Positions 17,591-27,000 of a stretch of 64,000 nt of DNA are shown one piece after another (position 1 is the stretch's first letter; every line of letters begins with the position of its first letter). Source of the DNA: Rickettsiaceae bacterium H1 (GTDB lineage Bacteria > Pseudomonadota > Alphaproteobacteria > Rickettsiales > Anaplasmataceae); assembly GCA_018101195.1 (NCBI GenBank), contig JACDQH010000003.1, forward strand, positions 1-64,000, given 5' to 3'. The position numbers and the translations under genes are program-made. A model generated the notes under the pieces. It saw only the letters and a program-made list of their open reading frames with translations. It did not search any database and had not been told where the DNA came from.

Positions 17591-18334
17591 ATGCTTATAA
17601 TAAATGTTGGTATATTATATCGTATACGGATGATAGATAGACTTAACTTATTATTACCAATCAAAATTAAAAAAAAAAGTAAAGCAATAGTTAAGTGTTT
17701 AAACTTGCAAATAAATCAAAATTGTAAGATAAAAAATAGAAATAAATTAGTCAATTTTTTTAGATTCGATTTTAGAATTAACAGAGCAAAAAATAGAAGA
17801 ATCAAGAACAAGGATCACACAAAATGTTTTCAAGTTTCTTCAACTCTCTCGAATCAAACCAAAATAAAAGAAAAATTACTTGAAGAATTATGAAAGCAGT
17901 TAGTACATAAAGAAACACTATCGGATGAAGAAATAAAAAGATATTTATTACGCAAACTACATCTAAAAATAGTAAAAGTGCAGATAAAAAAAGTGGAATG
18001 GGAAATATCCAAACATTTAGCAAAAATAAAAGGAGAGACCAAACAAATAAAATATTTAAATCTAAAACTCGTAAAACAACTTGAAACAGAAGACAAAGAA
18101 ATAATAGAATACCTGGAATTATTAGAACAATCAGGAGAAAACAAAGCAATAGAAGAATGCTTAAAAATAACTGAAACAGATCCTAAAATAACACGATACT
18201 CATTCAAGTTAGAAAAAACAGGAAAAAACAATAACTCAGTTAGAAAAAGAGAAACAAGCAGTCAAAGTAACAGTAGAACGCGTTGAACAACCGCGATATT
18301 GGCGAGCTTGGTGTTAATTCATCGATTATTCCTA
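17591..18334 (+). pseudogene. Hypothetical coiled-coil gene broken by an in-frame TGA and a frameshift
   Basis: Two open stretches, 17591-17893 and 17978-18286, lie in the same frame and are joined by coding-like sequence (KQLVHKETLSDEEIKR) across a single TGA at 17891-17893. Near 18220-18240, in a run of A's, a shift of one base would continue as QLEKEKQAVKVTVERVEQ and end at a TAA around 18316, giving a terminus like that of the 16711 gene. The content is basic, with helices rich in Lys, Glu and Leu. Most simply this is an inactivated member of the same local family. The exact 3' limit is approximate and overlaps the acnA end. Confidence 0.5.
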
Positions 18335-20901
18335 CCTAACAAAACTGCTTGTAATATTCCTCCTTTTGTGAAATAATTCATTTCATCTTCGGTATCTATT
18401 CGACAAAGTAATTTACACCTTTCGATCGAATGGTCCTTTCTAATCTCACAATTCACTTCACAACCCGAAGAAATACTGCTTAAATCAATATCAATCACTT
18501 CATTTCCGGTTAAACCAAGCTTTTTTCGATTGATTCCGTCTTGAAACATTAAAGGTAAAACTCCCATACCGACTAAATTGGAACGATGAATACGTTCAAA
18601 ACTTTCGGCAATCACCGCTTTTATTCCGAGAAGAGCAGTTCCTTTCGCAGCCCAATCTCTACTGGAACCAGTACCGTATTCTTTGCCCGCTATTACTATT
18701 AGCGGAACATTTTCTTTTTTATATAACATAGCGGCATCATAAATAGGCAAAACTTCCCCGGTCGGAATGTGCTTAGTAAAACCCCCTTCAACATTATCAA
18801 GCATTTCGTTTTTAATTCTAATATTAGCAAAAGTTCCGCGCATCATAACATTGTGATTCCCTCTTCTCGATCCGTAAGAATTAAAATCCAAAGAATCAAT
18901 ACCTAAGCTTTGCAGATATTTCCCTGCAGGACTAGCTACAGAAATGTTACCCGCCGGCGAAATATGATCGGTAGTTACGCTATCTCCTAACATTGCTATG
19001 ATTCTTGCATTTTTAATCGACCCAATACTACGATCGTTAAATAAATTAGCAAAATAAGGTGGGTTTTGCACATAAGTACTCTTTTCATCCCATCGATATA
19101 AAACCTCATTAAAGCTATTTAAACTTTGCCATTCTTCGTCACCGTCAAAAATAGTGCTATATTTTTCTTTAAACATCGAAGGAGTAATTATTTTCGATAT
19201 TACTTCTTTAACATCATCATTGCTCGGCCATATATCTTTTAAATAAATATTTTTCCCAGAATTATCCTGCTCGATAGGATCATAATTTAAATCAATATTA
19301 ACCGACCCGGCCAAAGCATAAGCAACAACCAAGGGGGGAGAAGCTAAATAGTTAGCCTTTACTTGAGGGTGTATCCTTCCTTCGAAGTTACGATTTCCTG
19401 ACAAAACCGACCCTACGATTAAATTTTCATCCTTAATGCGTGTAGAAACTTCTTCCGGTAACGGGCCGGAATTTCCGATACAAGTTGTGCAACCGTATCC
19501 CACTAAATTAAAGCCCAAATCATCCAACGAATTTTGTAACCCCGATTTTTCCAAGTATTCGGTAACTACTTTCGACCCAGGAGCAAGAGAAGTTTTTACC
19601 CAAGGTTTTACTGTTAAACCTAGTTTTAAAGCATTACGTGCAACCAAACCTGCCGCTATCATTACACTCGGGTTCGAAGTATTAGTACAGCTGGTAATTG
19701 CCGCAATTACTATTGAGCCGTCATGCAAAGAATCATTTTTCGTCTTATCGGCAGTAGGAAAAGCTGAAAAAAAAGATTCCGGTAAATTTTTTATAGTCGT
19801 TTTATCTTGCGGACGCTTTGGCCCTGCCAAGGTCGGTTCGATATCCTTTAAGTTAATCTCGATAGATTTTGCAAATTCGGGCTCGATTTCATTCCATAAC
19901 CCTTGAATTCTTGCATAATGCTCGACTAACTTAACGTTATCTCTACCTGTCAGCTTTAAATATTCTATAGTTTTTTCATCAACGGGAAAAAATCCACAAG
20001 TCGCACCATATTCGGGAGCCATATTAGCAATCGTTGCTCTATCCGACAAAGATAACGATTGCAAACCGCTTCCGTAAAATTCCACAAATTTACCTACTAC
20101 TCCTATCTCCCGCAAAACATTGGTAACGTTTAACACCAAGTCCGTAGCGGTAATCCCTTCCCTCAAACTTCCGGTTAATTTCACACCGAAAACCTCGGGA
20201 ATCAACATGGCAATCGGTTGACCCAACATCACAGATTCCGCTTCTATTCCTCCAACTCCCCAACCGAGAACGGAAAGTCCATTAACCATGGTAGTGTGGC
20301 TATCTGTCCCGACCACAGTATCCGGATAAATTAACAATTCTTTATTACCGACTTTTTCTTGCCAAACTACTTTTGCCAAGTATTCTAAGTTAACTTGATG
20401 ACAAATCCCCATACCAGGAGGTACTACTCGAAAATTATTGAAAGCGCCTTGTCCCCATTTTAAAAATTTATAACGTTCGTAATTACGCTTCATTTCCCAA
20501 GAAACGTTTTGTTTAAAAGATTCTCGATTACCGAATCGATCCACCTGAACTGAATGATCGATGACCAAATCAACGGGAATCGACGGATTAATATTTTTGG
20601 GGTTGATATCTAATTTTTTTGCGGCAACACGCATTGAAGCTAAATCGACTAAAGCCGGTACACCAGTGAAATCTTGCATTAAGATTCTGGCAGGATAAAA
20701 GTATATGCTCTTATTTTCCCTATTAATAATCGAACGCACGTCATTGAAATTATCTTCATTATGACGTAAAAGATTCTCTGCCAATATTTTTAATGATTTA
20801 GGCAATTTCGCTATGTTTAATCCCGATTTTTTTTCAAAAGAAGATAAATCATAATAATTATAATTTTGATTATTCGAATTAATTTCTTGTTTTATGTTCA
20901 T
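18319..20901 (-). CDS. acnA: Aconitate hydratase A
   Basis: Interconverts citrate and isocitrate in the TCA cycle using a [4Fe-4S] cluster. The cluster cysteines are visible in ITSCTNTSNPS (about Cys 404) and GYGCTTCIGNSG (about 470 and 473), with the expected 66/3 spacing. Other family motifs are VGTDSHTTMVNGLSVLGWGVGG, GDSVTTDHISPAG and GKEYGTGSSRDWAAKG in the swivel domain. At 860 residues it is a little shorter than E. coli AcnA. It is monocistronic here. Confidence 0.97.
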   Translation of the reverse strand: MNIKQEINSNNQNYNYYDLSSFEKKSGLNIAKLPKSLKILAENLLRHNEDNFNDVRSIINRENKSIYFYPARILMQDFTGVPALVDLASMRVAAKKLDINPKNINPSIPVDLVIDHSVQVDRFGNRESFKQNVSWEMKRNYERYKFLKWGQGAFNNFRVVPPGMGICHQVNLEYLAKVVWQEKVGNKELLIYPDTVVGTDSHTTMVNGLSVLGWGVGGIEAESVMLGQPIAMLIPEVFGVKLTGSLREGITATDLVLNVTNVLREIGVVGKFVEFYGSGLQSLSLSDRATIANMAPEYGATCGFFPVDEKTIEYLKLTGRDNVKLVEHYARIQGLWNEIEPEFAKSIEINLKDIEPTLAGPKRPQDKTTIKNLPESFFSAFPTADKTKNDSLHDGSIVIAAITSCTNTSNPSVMIAAGLVARNALKLGLTVKPWVKTSLAPGSKVVTEYLEKSGLQNSLDDLGFNLVGYGCTTCIGNSGPLPEEVSTRIKDENLIVGSVLSGNRNFEGRIHPQVKANYLASPPLVVAYALAGSVNIDLNYDPIEQDNSGKNIYLKDIWPSNDDVKEVISKIITPSMFKEKYSTIFDGDEEWQSLNSFNEVLYRWDEKSTYVQNPPYFANLFNDRSIGSIKNARIIAMLGDSVTTDHISPAGNISVASPAGKYLQSLGIDSLDFNSYGSRRGNHNVMMRGTFANIRIKNEMLDNVEGGFTKHIPTGEVLPIYDAAMLYKKENVPLIVIAGKEYGTGSSRDWAAKGTALLGIKAVIAESFERIHRSNLVGMGVLPLMFQDGINRKKLGLTGNEVIDIDLSSISSGCEVNCEIRKDHSIERCKLLCRIDTEDEMNYFTKGGILQAVLLGRNNR

Positions 20902-20976
20902 GCTAGCGATTATAAGACTTTTTCGTTAAATTATTCTAGAGTATCGCCTTAATATCAACCGTATATGAAAAAGAAA

Positions 20977-21010
20977 TAAGTTTTAAGTAGCACCGTCTAC
21001 TTAAAACTTA
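20977..21010 (-). terminator. Intrinsic terminator after the 21019-21618 gene
   Basis: A perfect 14-bp stem, TAAGTTTTAAGTAG (20977-20990) with CTACTTAAAACTTA (20997-21010), loop of 6. Read on the minus strand it begins 8 bases after the stop of the upstream gene and is followed by TTTCTTTTT, as expected of a Rho-independent terminator. Confidence 0.75.
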
Positions 21011-21018
21011 CTTACCAA

Positions 21019-21618
21019 CTAAAATATAATGTCTGAATAACAAAAATCTTCGTAATCATAAACACGAGAAGCAAACAACAAATCACCATAGCAATCGTCA
21101 CCCTGATAACATCGATCTAATTTTTCTGCCAGACCACCATGATATGACTTCACCATTTCAAAGAAATGTTTCAATTGAGAAAGTTCAGGATCTGAAACTT
21201 TTTTAGATACCAAATCTACATAACCCGAATGCTTTTCAATAATATTATCAATCAATTTTCCTACAAATAATGGCTTATCTCTCAAATTATCAAATGAAAT
21301 CATTACTTCATCGACCGCAGCATAATCAGGCTTATAATGCTCTTCTTTATCAGCAACAGGATTTATACCCAAACCTTTTAAACTACTATCTTCGATAGTA
21401 TCGCTAACCGATCTTTTAACAATTCCTGTAGAACCGTTATTTTCAACTTTTCGAATAGTAACATTATCACGACCGAATGACGTAATCATCGCATCAGCAA
21501 CTTCAGCTTCGCTGGCATTACTATCAATCGATATTGTAATTGACCTATTGTTAGTATTACCTGTACCGCCAAATGCTACAGAATTTTCAACAACATTAGT
21601 ATTATCAGTATTACTCAT
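21019..21618 (-). CDS. Hypothetical acidic protein
   Basis: A 199-residue soluble protein of no family I recognise. The N-terminal 50 residues are Asn/Ser/Thr-rich (NTDNTNVVENS, then SITISIDSNASEAEVADAM); the rest is predicted helical and acidic and ends with a cysteine/aspartate/tyrosine-rich segment (CYQGDDCYGD, then YDYEDFCYSD). The ATG at 21618 has AGGA upstream and a strong terminator follows the stop, so it looks like a real single-gene transcript. It could be a secreted protein, but there is no classical signal peptide. Confidence 0.6.
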   Translation of the reverse strand: MSNTDNTNVVENSVAFGGTGNTNNRSITISIDSNASEAEVADAMITSFGRDNVTIRKVENNGSTGIVKRSVSDTIEDSSLKGLGINPVADKEEHYKPDYAAVDEVMISFDNLRDKPLFVGKLIDNIIEKHSGYVDLVSKKVSDPELSQLKHFFEMVKSYHGGLAEKLDRCYQGDDCYGDLLFASRVYDYEDFCYSDIIF

Positions 21619-21723
21619 AATTCATTCCTATAAAATAAATTACAATTCACGAGATATATTAATTTTATATTATTGTGAAATTACACCAAACCGAACATCA
21701 ATACTATAATATAGAATTACTCT

Positions 21724-21748
21724 GATCTTCTTGTTTAACAAGAAGATC
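21724..21748. other. Perfect 11-bp hairpin
   Basis: GATCTTCTTGT (21724-21734) pairs fully with ACAAGAAGATC (21738-21748) around TTA. It lies between the decayed gene at 21.85-22.37 kb and the start of the 21618 gene. Neither side has a convincing U-tract, so it may be a terminator relic or an RNA structure. Confidence 0.45.
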
Positions 21749-21849
21749 TTTATCGATAAAAGAGGCTTCCTTTAACTTTTTGGTGTGATTATTACTACGA
21801 TCAATTTATAATTTTTTTCCTTTGCAAATCAAGATCTAATTAACTCACA

Positions 21850-22365
21850 TCAACTTGATTGATAGCACTTTTAGCTTTATAAGCCAAACCAACAGTTAGC
21901 GCAGTTATAATACCTGTGCTATTCTGAGAGTAATAAAAATTGCTTATTCGGTAAAGAGCAACTTAGTAGGAATTCTATCAAATGCTAGTAAGCAGTGCTA
22001 TTACTTCCGCTGCGCCAACACCTACTGTCAAAATTCGATAAAGTAGTGCTGTATATCGATTGTTATTCCCAATTTCCTATTAATTGCTTTAATTAACATT
22101 TTTGTCTCAAATTTACCAAAATCAACATTATATTAGCATTTACTAATCGTATTTGTTTTAGCAAGCTTTTTTGTTTGTTTAAGAAAACTTCATTATTACA
22201 CTGATTAATAGCATTATTGAATAACTGATAAGTAGTAAATCCGTCCAGAAAAGAATTTTGCCATAGAGTCAACATTAGACAGCCAAGTGTTTATCTATTA
22301 CAAACACTGATCTTGTTGTTATTTCTAATTATTTTTAATAAGGTGGAAAAATCTTCATCGTGCAT
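21850..22365 (-). pseudogene. Decayed gene, probable relative of the 22445-23098 membrane protein
   Basis: On the minus strand an ATG at 22365 with GAGGAAA upstream opens MHDEDFSTLLKII, stops after 24 codons at a TAA, and resumes in the same frame from 22275 for 60 codons (LWQNSFLDGFTTYQLF...). This part aligns loosely with residues 100-150 of the neighbouring gene: a tryptophan, then a tyrosine ten residues on, then FLNKQKSLLKQ opposite YLKTREAQYLK. Further on the frame is lost but hydrophobic pieces remain. The similarity is by eye and modest. Confidence 0.4.
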
Positions 22366-22444
22366 TATTATTTCCTCTTTCACAAATTTAATTATATCAT
22401 GTTTTTAACAAATTCCGATAAAACATCTATTGCAAGGATGTTTA

Positions 22445-23098
22445 TTATACAACTTTACCGCCAAAATTTGATACGCAGCTAGCTTCGGTCACAGTGTTGG
22501 AAATTTCCTGCGAACAAAGAAAAAAATTAGCAACTACTAACCCCAATAATAAAGCAACAGTACAGAACAAAACAGCACAAATGCAATGACTGCTAGAATG
22601 ACCTTTAATCGAAAATTTACTGCACGCGAACAACGCTGTTAAAGTAACAAAAATTCCTCCTAACAAAGTGGCACAAATAACATCTGCCATTATTATTAAA
22701 GAGTTTCTTTTTAAATATTGTGCTTCCCTTGTTTTTAAATAACATTTCAATCGATATTCGAGATTTTCTAGGTATTGATTACAATCCAAGTAAACATTAG
22801 ATTGAGATACACAATTATCCCAGCCTCTAACCAATTCGGAGTCGACTATTTTCCTTAATTGCTGAATGAAAATAACGTCATTATCGTTAGTTACTTCAGA
22901 ATCTTTTATTTTCGCAAGTCTATTTTTGATAATACTTGATAAGCATTGTTTTTTGTTATCGTCATCTATCAAGGGAATTAAATTTGCTATTTCTTCCGTA
23001 TTTTTCCTGTCAATAGCAGTAACTAATTCACCATATACATCTCTAGCAAGAATTTCCGGTGTTTGTTTATCCAACTGTTTTTGACTGTTAGTAGGCAT
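22445..23098 (-). CDS. Hypothetical protein with two C-terminal membrane helices
   Basis: A 217-residue orphan. The first 130 residues are soluble and helical (MPTNSQKQLDKQTPEIL...), then two hydrophobic segments at about 133-158 and 170-193 separated by SIKGHSSSH, and a short polar tail. The pattern (soluble domain, then a hairpin of two helices) is shared with the two orphan proteins at 58-59.6 kb, although sequence similarity to them is not obvious. Two-helix hairpins occur in secreted inclusion-type proteins of intracellular bacteria, but this is only an architectural parallel. Confidence 0.6.
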   Translation of the reverse strand: MPTNSQKQLDKQTPEILARDVYGELVTAIDRKNTEEIANLIPLIDDDNKKQCLSSIIKNRLAKIKDSEVTNDNDVIFIQQLRKIVDSELVRGWDNCVSQSNVYLDCNQYLENLEYRLKCYLKTREAQYLKRNSLIIMADVICATLLGGIFVTLTALFACSKFSIKGHSSSHCICAVLFCTVALLLGLVVANFFLCSQEISNTVTEASCVSNFGGKVV

Positions 23099-23209
23099 AT
23101 TGTTACCTTGCTTAGAGACATTATATCATAAATATTAAAATTTGATTAATAAAAAACACAGCCAAATAAAATAAGGTTTTCTTTATATATTATATTTAAT
23201 TTTTCTCTA

Positions 23210-23941
23210 ATGATGAATGGCGCAACCAGCTTAAATTCCGTTCCCGAATCACATTTCGAAGCCAAACGCAATATTAATCAAAACGAATTATTACTCGATT
23301 TTACCAAGTACATAAAAGAAATTGATAAAGAAAATAACAAAAACATAATATTGCCATATGATTTTCAACATAATGCAAATGATTTTTCCCCGGAAAAAAA
23401 CGAATTATACGATAAACAAACCCCAAATAAAATTAATTCGATAACATTTAGTGAAGAAAATAATAATCGATTAACGGAAACCGACCAGGTTAATAACCCG
23501 GAACCAATAATCACAGGTGATTTAGAACAAAATAGCGATAAATCGTCTCATACAAATGAAAATTTAATCGATAAAAAAGAATTAAATTCGGCACAACCAC
23601 AGGGTAGAATTGCAAATCAATGCAACAAGGAACTGATTAAAAATATTAACAAAAATAGCAATAAAATCTCATTCGTTTTAGAACCAGAAGAGCTGGGAAA
23701 AGTGGATATCGAAATAAATTTCGTTCGTAAAAGCATATCGATTATCGCCGAATATGATTTGGTAAAACAAATATTACGACAAAATATTAACTTGTTAGAG
23801 AAAAATCTTATCGGTACCGGAATGAATAATATTAATTTTAGTTTCGGTACCAGTCGTAATCGAAATCAAGAATATAAAAAATATGATGAAATATCGTCAA
23901 TAAAAGTCGATTTCGACGGCTTATTAAACATATTGATTTAA
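23210..23941 (+). CDS. fliK: Flagellar hook-length control protein, FliK-like
   Basis: The C-terminal 90 residues match the Flg_hook domain: KISFVLEPEELGKVDIEI (about 149-166), SISIIAEYDLVKQILRQNINLLEKNL and a final G-x-x-N-I-N-F strand. The preceding 140 residues are polar and Asn/Glu-rich, as in the variable secreted part of FliK, which acts as the molecular ruler of the flagellar export apparatus. It is followed after 9 bases by flgD, the classic partner. At 243 residues it is short for FliK (usually 350-450). No other flagellar gene is in the window. Confidence 0.78.
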   Translation: MMNGATSLNSVPESHFEAKRNINQNELLLDFTKYIKEIDKENNKNIILPYDFQHNANDFSPEKNELYDKQTPNKINSITFSEENNNRLTETDQVNNPEPIITGDLEQNSDKSSHTNENLIDKKELNSAQPQGRIANQCNKELIKNINKNSNKISFVLEPEELGKVDIEINFVRKSISIIAEYDLVKQILRQNINLLEKNLIGTGMNNINFSFGTSRNRNQEYKKYDEISSIKVDFDGLLNILI

Positions 23942-23950
23942 GGAGAAAAA

Positions 23951-24616
23951 ATGTTAATAAAAAACGTAAACAACCTCATTGCTAATGAAAAACAAAAAGT
24001 AACAAAAAAAGACAATGATTTTAATCAAGAAGAGTTTTTTAAAATGCTAGTCTTGCAGATGCGTTATCAAGACCCTATGTCACCGGACGACACCAATGAT
24101 TTCACTCAGCAGATAACGATGTTTAACATTATGGAGCAAAACATGAAAGCAAATCGGCATTTGGAAGAAATATTAGTAATACAAAAAGCAAATTATGAAC
24201 AACCGACAATGGAAAATATGATAAGTTATATCGGTAATAAAGTGGAAGCCGACACAAGCACGGTTACTTTAATAGATGGCCGAAGCGATATTATATTTAC
24301 TCCGCCTAAAGATATAAACAAAATCGAATTGTCAATAAGTAATCTTGGCAGAGAAGAAATTTATCGAACAACGATTAAAAACTTACAACCGATTACCAAA
24401 TTTATTTGGCACGGTAAAAATAACACAGGAGAAGATCTTGAATCGGGACAATACAAGATTTCTTTATCCACCGCCGATGGCAAAACAAAAAAGTACATCG
24501 AGCCTAAACTAATCGGTACAGTAGATTCGATCAGTAATGTCAGTGGTTATCCTTATTTGGAAATTTCGGACACACTTATCGACCCAAAGCAAATTTTGTC
24601 AATAAAAAACACTTAA
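23951..24616 (+). CDS. flgD: Flagellar hook assembly protein FlgD
   Basis: FlgD caps the growing hook. The N-terminal signature is clear: QEEFFKMLVLQMRYQDPMSP (about 26-45) then DFTQQITMFNIMEQ, with a C-terminal Ig-like FlgD domain containing WHGKNNTGEDLESGQYKISL. At 221 residues it has the normal length. AAGGAG precedes the ATG, and fliK ends 9 bases upstream, so the two form an operon. Both frames are intact, which argues for selection. Confidence 0.88.
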   Translation: MLIKNVNNLIANEKQKVTKKDNDFNQEEFFKMLVLQMRYQDPMSPDDTNDFTQQITMFNIMEQNMKANRHLEEILVIQKANYEQPTMENMISYIGNKVEADTSTVTLIDGRSDIIFTPPKDINKIELSISNLGREEIYRTTIKNLQPITKFIWHGKNNTGEDLESGQYKISLSTADGKTKKYIEPKLIGTVDSISNVSGYPYLEISDTLIDPKQILSIKNT

Positions 24617-24619
24617 TAG

Positions 24620-25417
24620 CTATTTTCGTGTAATTTTCTCAAAAAAGTAAGAATATATATTAGCCGATACCAATATTAAAGTAGACATTATTATAATCGA
24701 GGGACCTGTCGGCGTATTAAATTGAAAAGACATAATTAATCCCAAAACCGACGATAAAAAACTAATTATAGACGATAATATTACCATTTGTACCGGTGTT
24801 TTAATTAGGATTCGAGCTCCTGCCGGCGGGATTATCAGCAGTGAAGTTATCAGTAATACGCCGACCACGTTAATTGAAATAGCTATCAAGATCGATAATA
24901 ATGTTACAAATTCTAACTCTAAAATTTTAGTATTAAACCCCTTAACTCTTGCAAGTTCTTTGCTGACAGCTACCAACAGCCATTTTTTCCACCGAATAAC
25001 TATTACCAATACGGAAAATATCATGACGCAATATATCAGTAAAATATCTTGCCAATTTATTGCCAAAATATCACCAAATAACACTGCCATTAAATTCGTA
25101 TCGAACGACGGAAAAAGAGAAAGTACGATAACGGACAATGCCATGGTGGAGTTGCTTATTATGTTAAGCAAAGTATCTTTTCCGTAACAATCGCGTAATT
25201 TCAACAAAATCAAAGCGGGAAATAACGCAACCATTAAGATACCGACAATTTGATTCGTTCTCATTATCATGGAAAACGTTAATCCGAGTAATGCCGAATG
25301 TGCTACGGTGTCGCCAAAATAACTCAAGCGCTTCCATAAAACGAATGAGCCTATCACACCAGTACCAATACTAATCCCGAAAGTTGTAATCAGTGCATTA
25401 AAAAAAATATCGTCCAT
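24620..25417 (-). CDS. znuB: Metal ABC transporter permease (ZnuB/MntB family)
   Basis: A 265-residue polytopic protein of the ABC-3 family that forms the membrane channel for zinc or manganese import. Family marks are GSFVLWKRLSYFGDTVAHSALLG (about 24-46), in which the aspartate-histidine pattern is typical, and LLITSLLIIPPAGARIL (about 188-204). Around seven to eight hydrophobic helices are visible. It begins immediately after the EamA gene stop (no gap), implying one transcript. The ATP-binding and binding-protein partners are elsewhere. Metal specificity is an inference; znuB is the usual name in this order. Confidence 0.85.
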   Translation of the reverse strand: MDDIFFNALITTFGISIGTGVIGSFVLWKRLSYFGDTVAHSALLGLTFSMIMRTNQIVGILMVALFPALILLKLRDCYGKDTLLNIISNSTMALSVIVLSLFPSFDTNLMAVLFGDILAINWQDILLIYCVMIFSVLVIVIRWKKWLLVAVSKELARVKGFNTKILELEFVTLLSILIAISINVVGVLLITSLLIIPPAGARILIKTPVQMVILSSIISFLSSVLGLIMSFQFNTPTGPSIIIMSTLILVSANIYSYFFEKITRK

Positions 25418-26311
25418 CTAAATTAATCTTGATTGCTGCAATTGTTTTGCTACTTGTTTGGCTCGATACTCTCTATACGCTATATAAATAGCACTGGTTA
25501 TAATAATACCGGCGCCCACTATGGTTCTAATTTCTATCTGCTCATCAAAGACAAAATAAGAAATACAGGAAGATATGGGCAAAACCGTAAAATAAAAAGG
25601 AGATACGATGTTGATTTCCGCTTCCGCCACCGCCAACAAACCACTTAAACAATACAATATAACGATAAGCCCGATTAATATAAATAATCCGATGTAATAA
25701 ATGTTTATATTCGTAGGAACATGTCCGGCAGTAGCCGGTAGAATGGAAAACAAACCCATAAAAATCAACGTATGCAATAACTGCTCAGACATACTCTCTT
25801 TACGCCCTACCTTATTGGTAATTATATCGAATGACGTCCATAAAATTATGGCAAGAACGGCAATTAACGAATACTTATTAAAGCTATGCGGATTAGGATT
25901 AACTATTATCGCAGCCCCAATAAATCCTATAATCAGCGCGATAAAACGATGAATCCCAATTCTTTCTTTAAGAAAGAGAACGGCTGATACGGTAGTAAAT
26001 AAAGGATAAGTAATAGTAATAGCAGCAACCTGAGCAAAGGGCATATTATTATATACGAATATAAGCATTAATTGAGCAATAATATAACATGCCGACCTAA
26101 TAGCATGAGCCCGTAAAAAACAGCTTTTGATCAATTTTGCCCGTTTTTTTATCACGAACGGTAAAACGATTAAAAAAGCCGAGAAATTATAAAAAAAAGA
26201 AATATATAATTTATCAAACGATGCTGACAATATCCGATAAAACATGGCAATCGTGGCAGCAGTCATAACATGAATTAGCATCCAGAATATTCCGGCAATA
26301 TTTTTTGTCAT
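25418..26311 (-). CDS. EamA/DMT-family transporter
   Basis: A 297-residue membrane protein with about ten hydrophobic helices in two EamA repeats (around 8-137 and 150-280). Typical pieces are AAITITYPLFTTVSAVLFLKERI (about 95-117), at the end of the first half, and SCISYFVFDEQIEIRTIVGAGIIITSAIYI in the second. Such proteins export or import small metabolites; the substrate cannot be read from sequence. It lies directly ahead of the metal permease on the same strand. In Rickettsiales several EamA proteins are nutrient exchangers. Confidence 0.85.
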   Translation of the reverse strand: MTKNIAGIFWMLIHVMTAATIAMFYRILSASFDKLYISFFYNFSAFLIVLPFVIKKRAKLIKSCFLRAHAIRSACYIIAQLMLIFVYNNMPFAQVAAITITYPLFTTVSAVLFLKERIGIHRFIALIIGFIGAAIIVNPNPHSFNKYSLIAVLAIILWTSFDIITNKVGRKESMSEQLLHTLIFMGLFSILPATAGHVPTNINIYYIGLFILIGLIVILYCLSGLLAVAEAEINIVSPFYFTVLPISSCISYFVFDEQIEIRTIVGAGIIITSAIYIAYREYRAKQVAKQLQQSRLI

Positions 26312-26352
26312 AGATCACTTTTATTGTAATTTATAAAAATATCTACAAAAAA

Positions 26353-26994
26353 ATGAAATATTTATCGTTAATAATTTTATTTACACTGATTTCTTTAGGG
26401 ACTTGGCAAGTTTACAGATGGCAATATAAAAAACAAATCGAATTTAAGTTAAGCAAACCTTACGAAAAATTGCCAACTAACATCGGTAAAAACGACAATT
26501 ATACTAAAGTTTATTTCACGATAAAATTAGACGATAACAAACCGATTTATTTATATTCGGGAGCTGAAGGATATCGTTTATTACTTCCCGGACAAATAAA
26601 AAAAAACAAATTCGTTTTGATTAATATCGGTACGGTTTCACACAAAAACAAGTTAAAAATCAAAAAAAAGCAAGTTATTAAGGGAGTAATATTATTTAAT
26701 ATAAAAAAAACACCAATAGTGAAAACTTATGATGAAAAATCTGACATTTGGTTTAACATAGATACGGAATTAATATCGCAAAAATTAAAAATCAAACTGG
26801 AGCCTTATATCGTATGGGCGGAAGAAACAAACATCGAAGGAATAAACAGTAATAAATTGTTTGCCGTCCACAATCGCCATGTCGAATACATAATTACTTG
26901 GTACGGATTAACCTTAATTTTAGCTTGTTACATGATCTGCCAATTGAAAAAAATCGGTAAAACGTTTAACAACAAACTTAGAGGTAAAAAATAG
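26353..26994 (+). CDS. SURF1-family cytochrome oxidase assembly protein
   Basis: SURF1/Shy1 proteins assist haem a insertion and assembly of cytochrome c oxidase. The 213-residue protein has the family layout: an N-terminal membrane helix with GTWQVYRWQYKK (about 17-28), the conserved EGYRLLLPG followed by FVLINIGTV, and a C-terminal helix preceded by HNRHVEYIITWYGLTLILAC. It is slightly short. It is divergent from the EamA gene, 41 bases away. Confidence 0.9.
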   Translation: MKYLSLIILFTLISLGTWQVYRWQYKKQIEFKLSKPYEKLPTNIGKNDNYTKVYFTIKLDDNKPIYLYSGAEGYRLLLPGQIKKNKFVLINIGTVSHKNKLKIKKKQVIKGVILFNIKKTPIVKTYDEKSDIWFNIDTELISQKLKIKLEPYIVWAEETNIEGINSNKLFAVHNRHVEYIITWYGLTLILACYMICQLKKIGKTFNNKLRGKK

Positions 26995-27000
26995 TATCGT

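Noticed and set aside
17891-17893. TGA read as tryptophan (genetic code change)
   Set aside because: TGA is used as a normal stop in nuoJ and typA, and tryptophan is encoded by TGG in conserved proteins such as CcmF and LeuS.
22093-22275. Free-standing 60-codon gene
   Set aside because: The frame continues upstream through one stop to a better start with a ribosome-binding site at 22365, so it is treated as part of a decayed gene.
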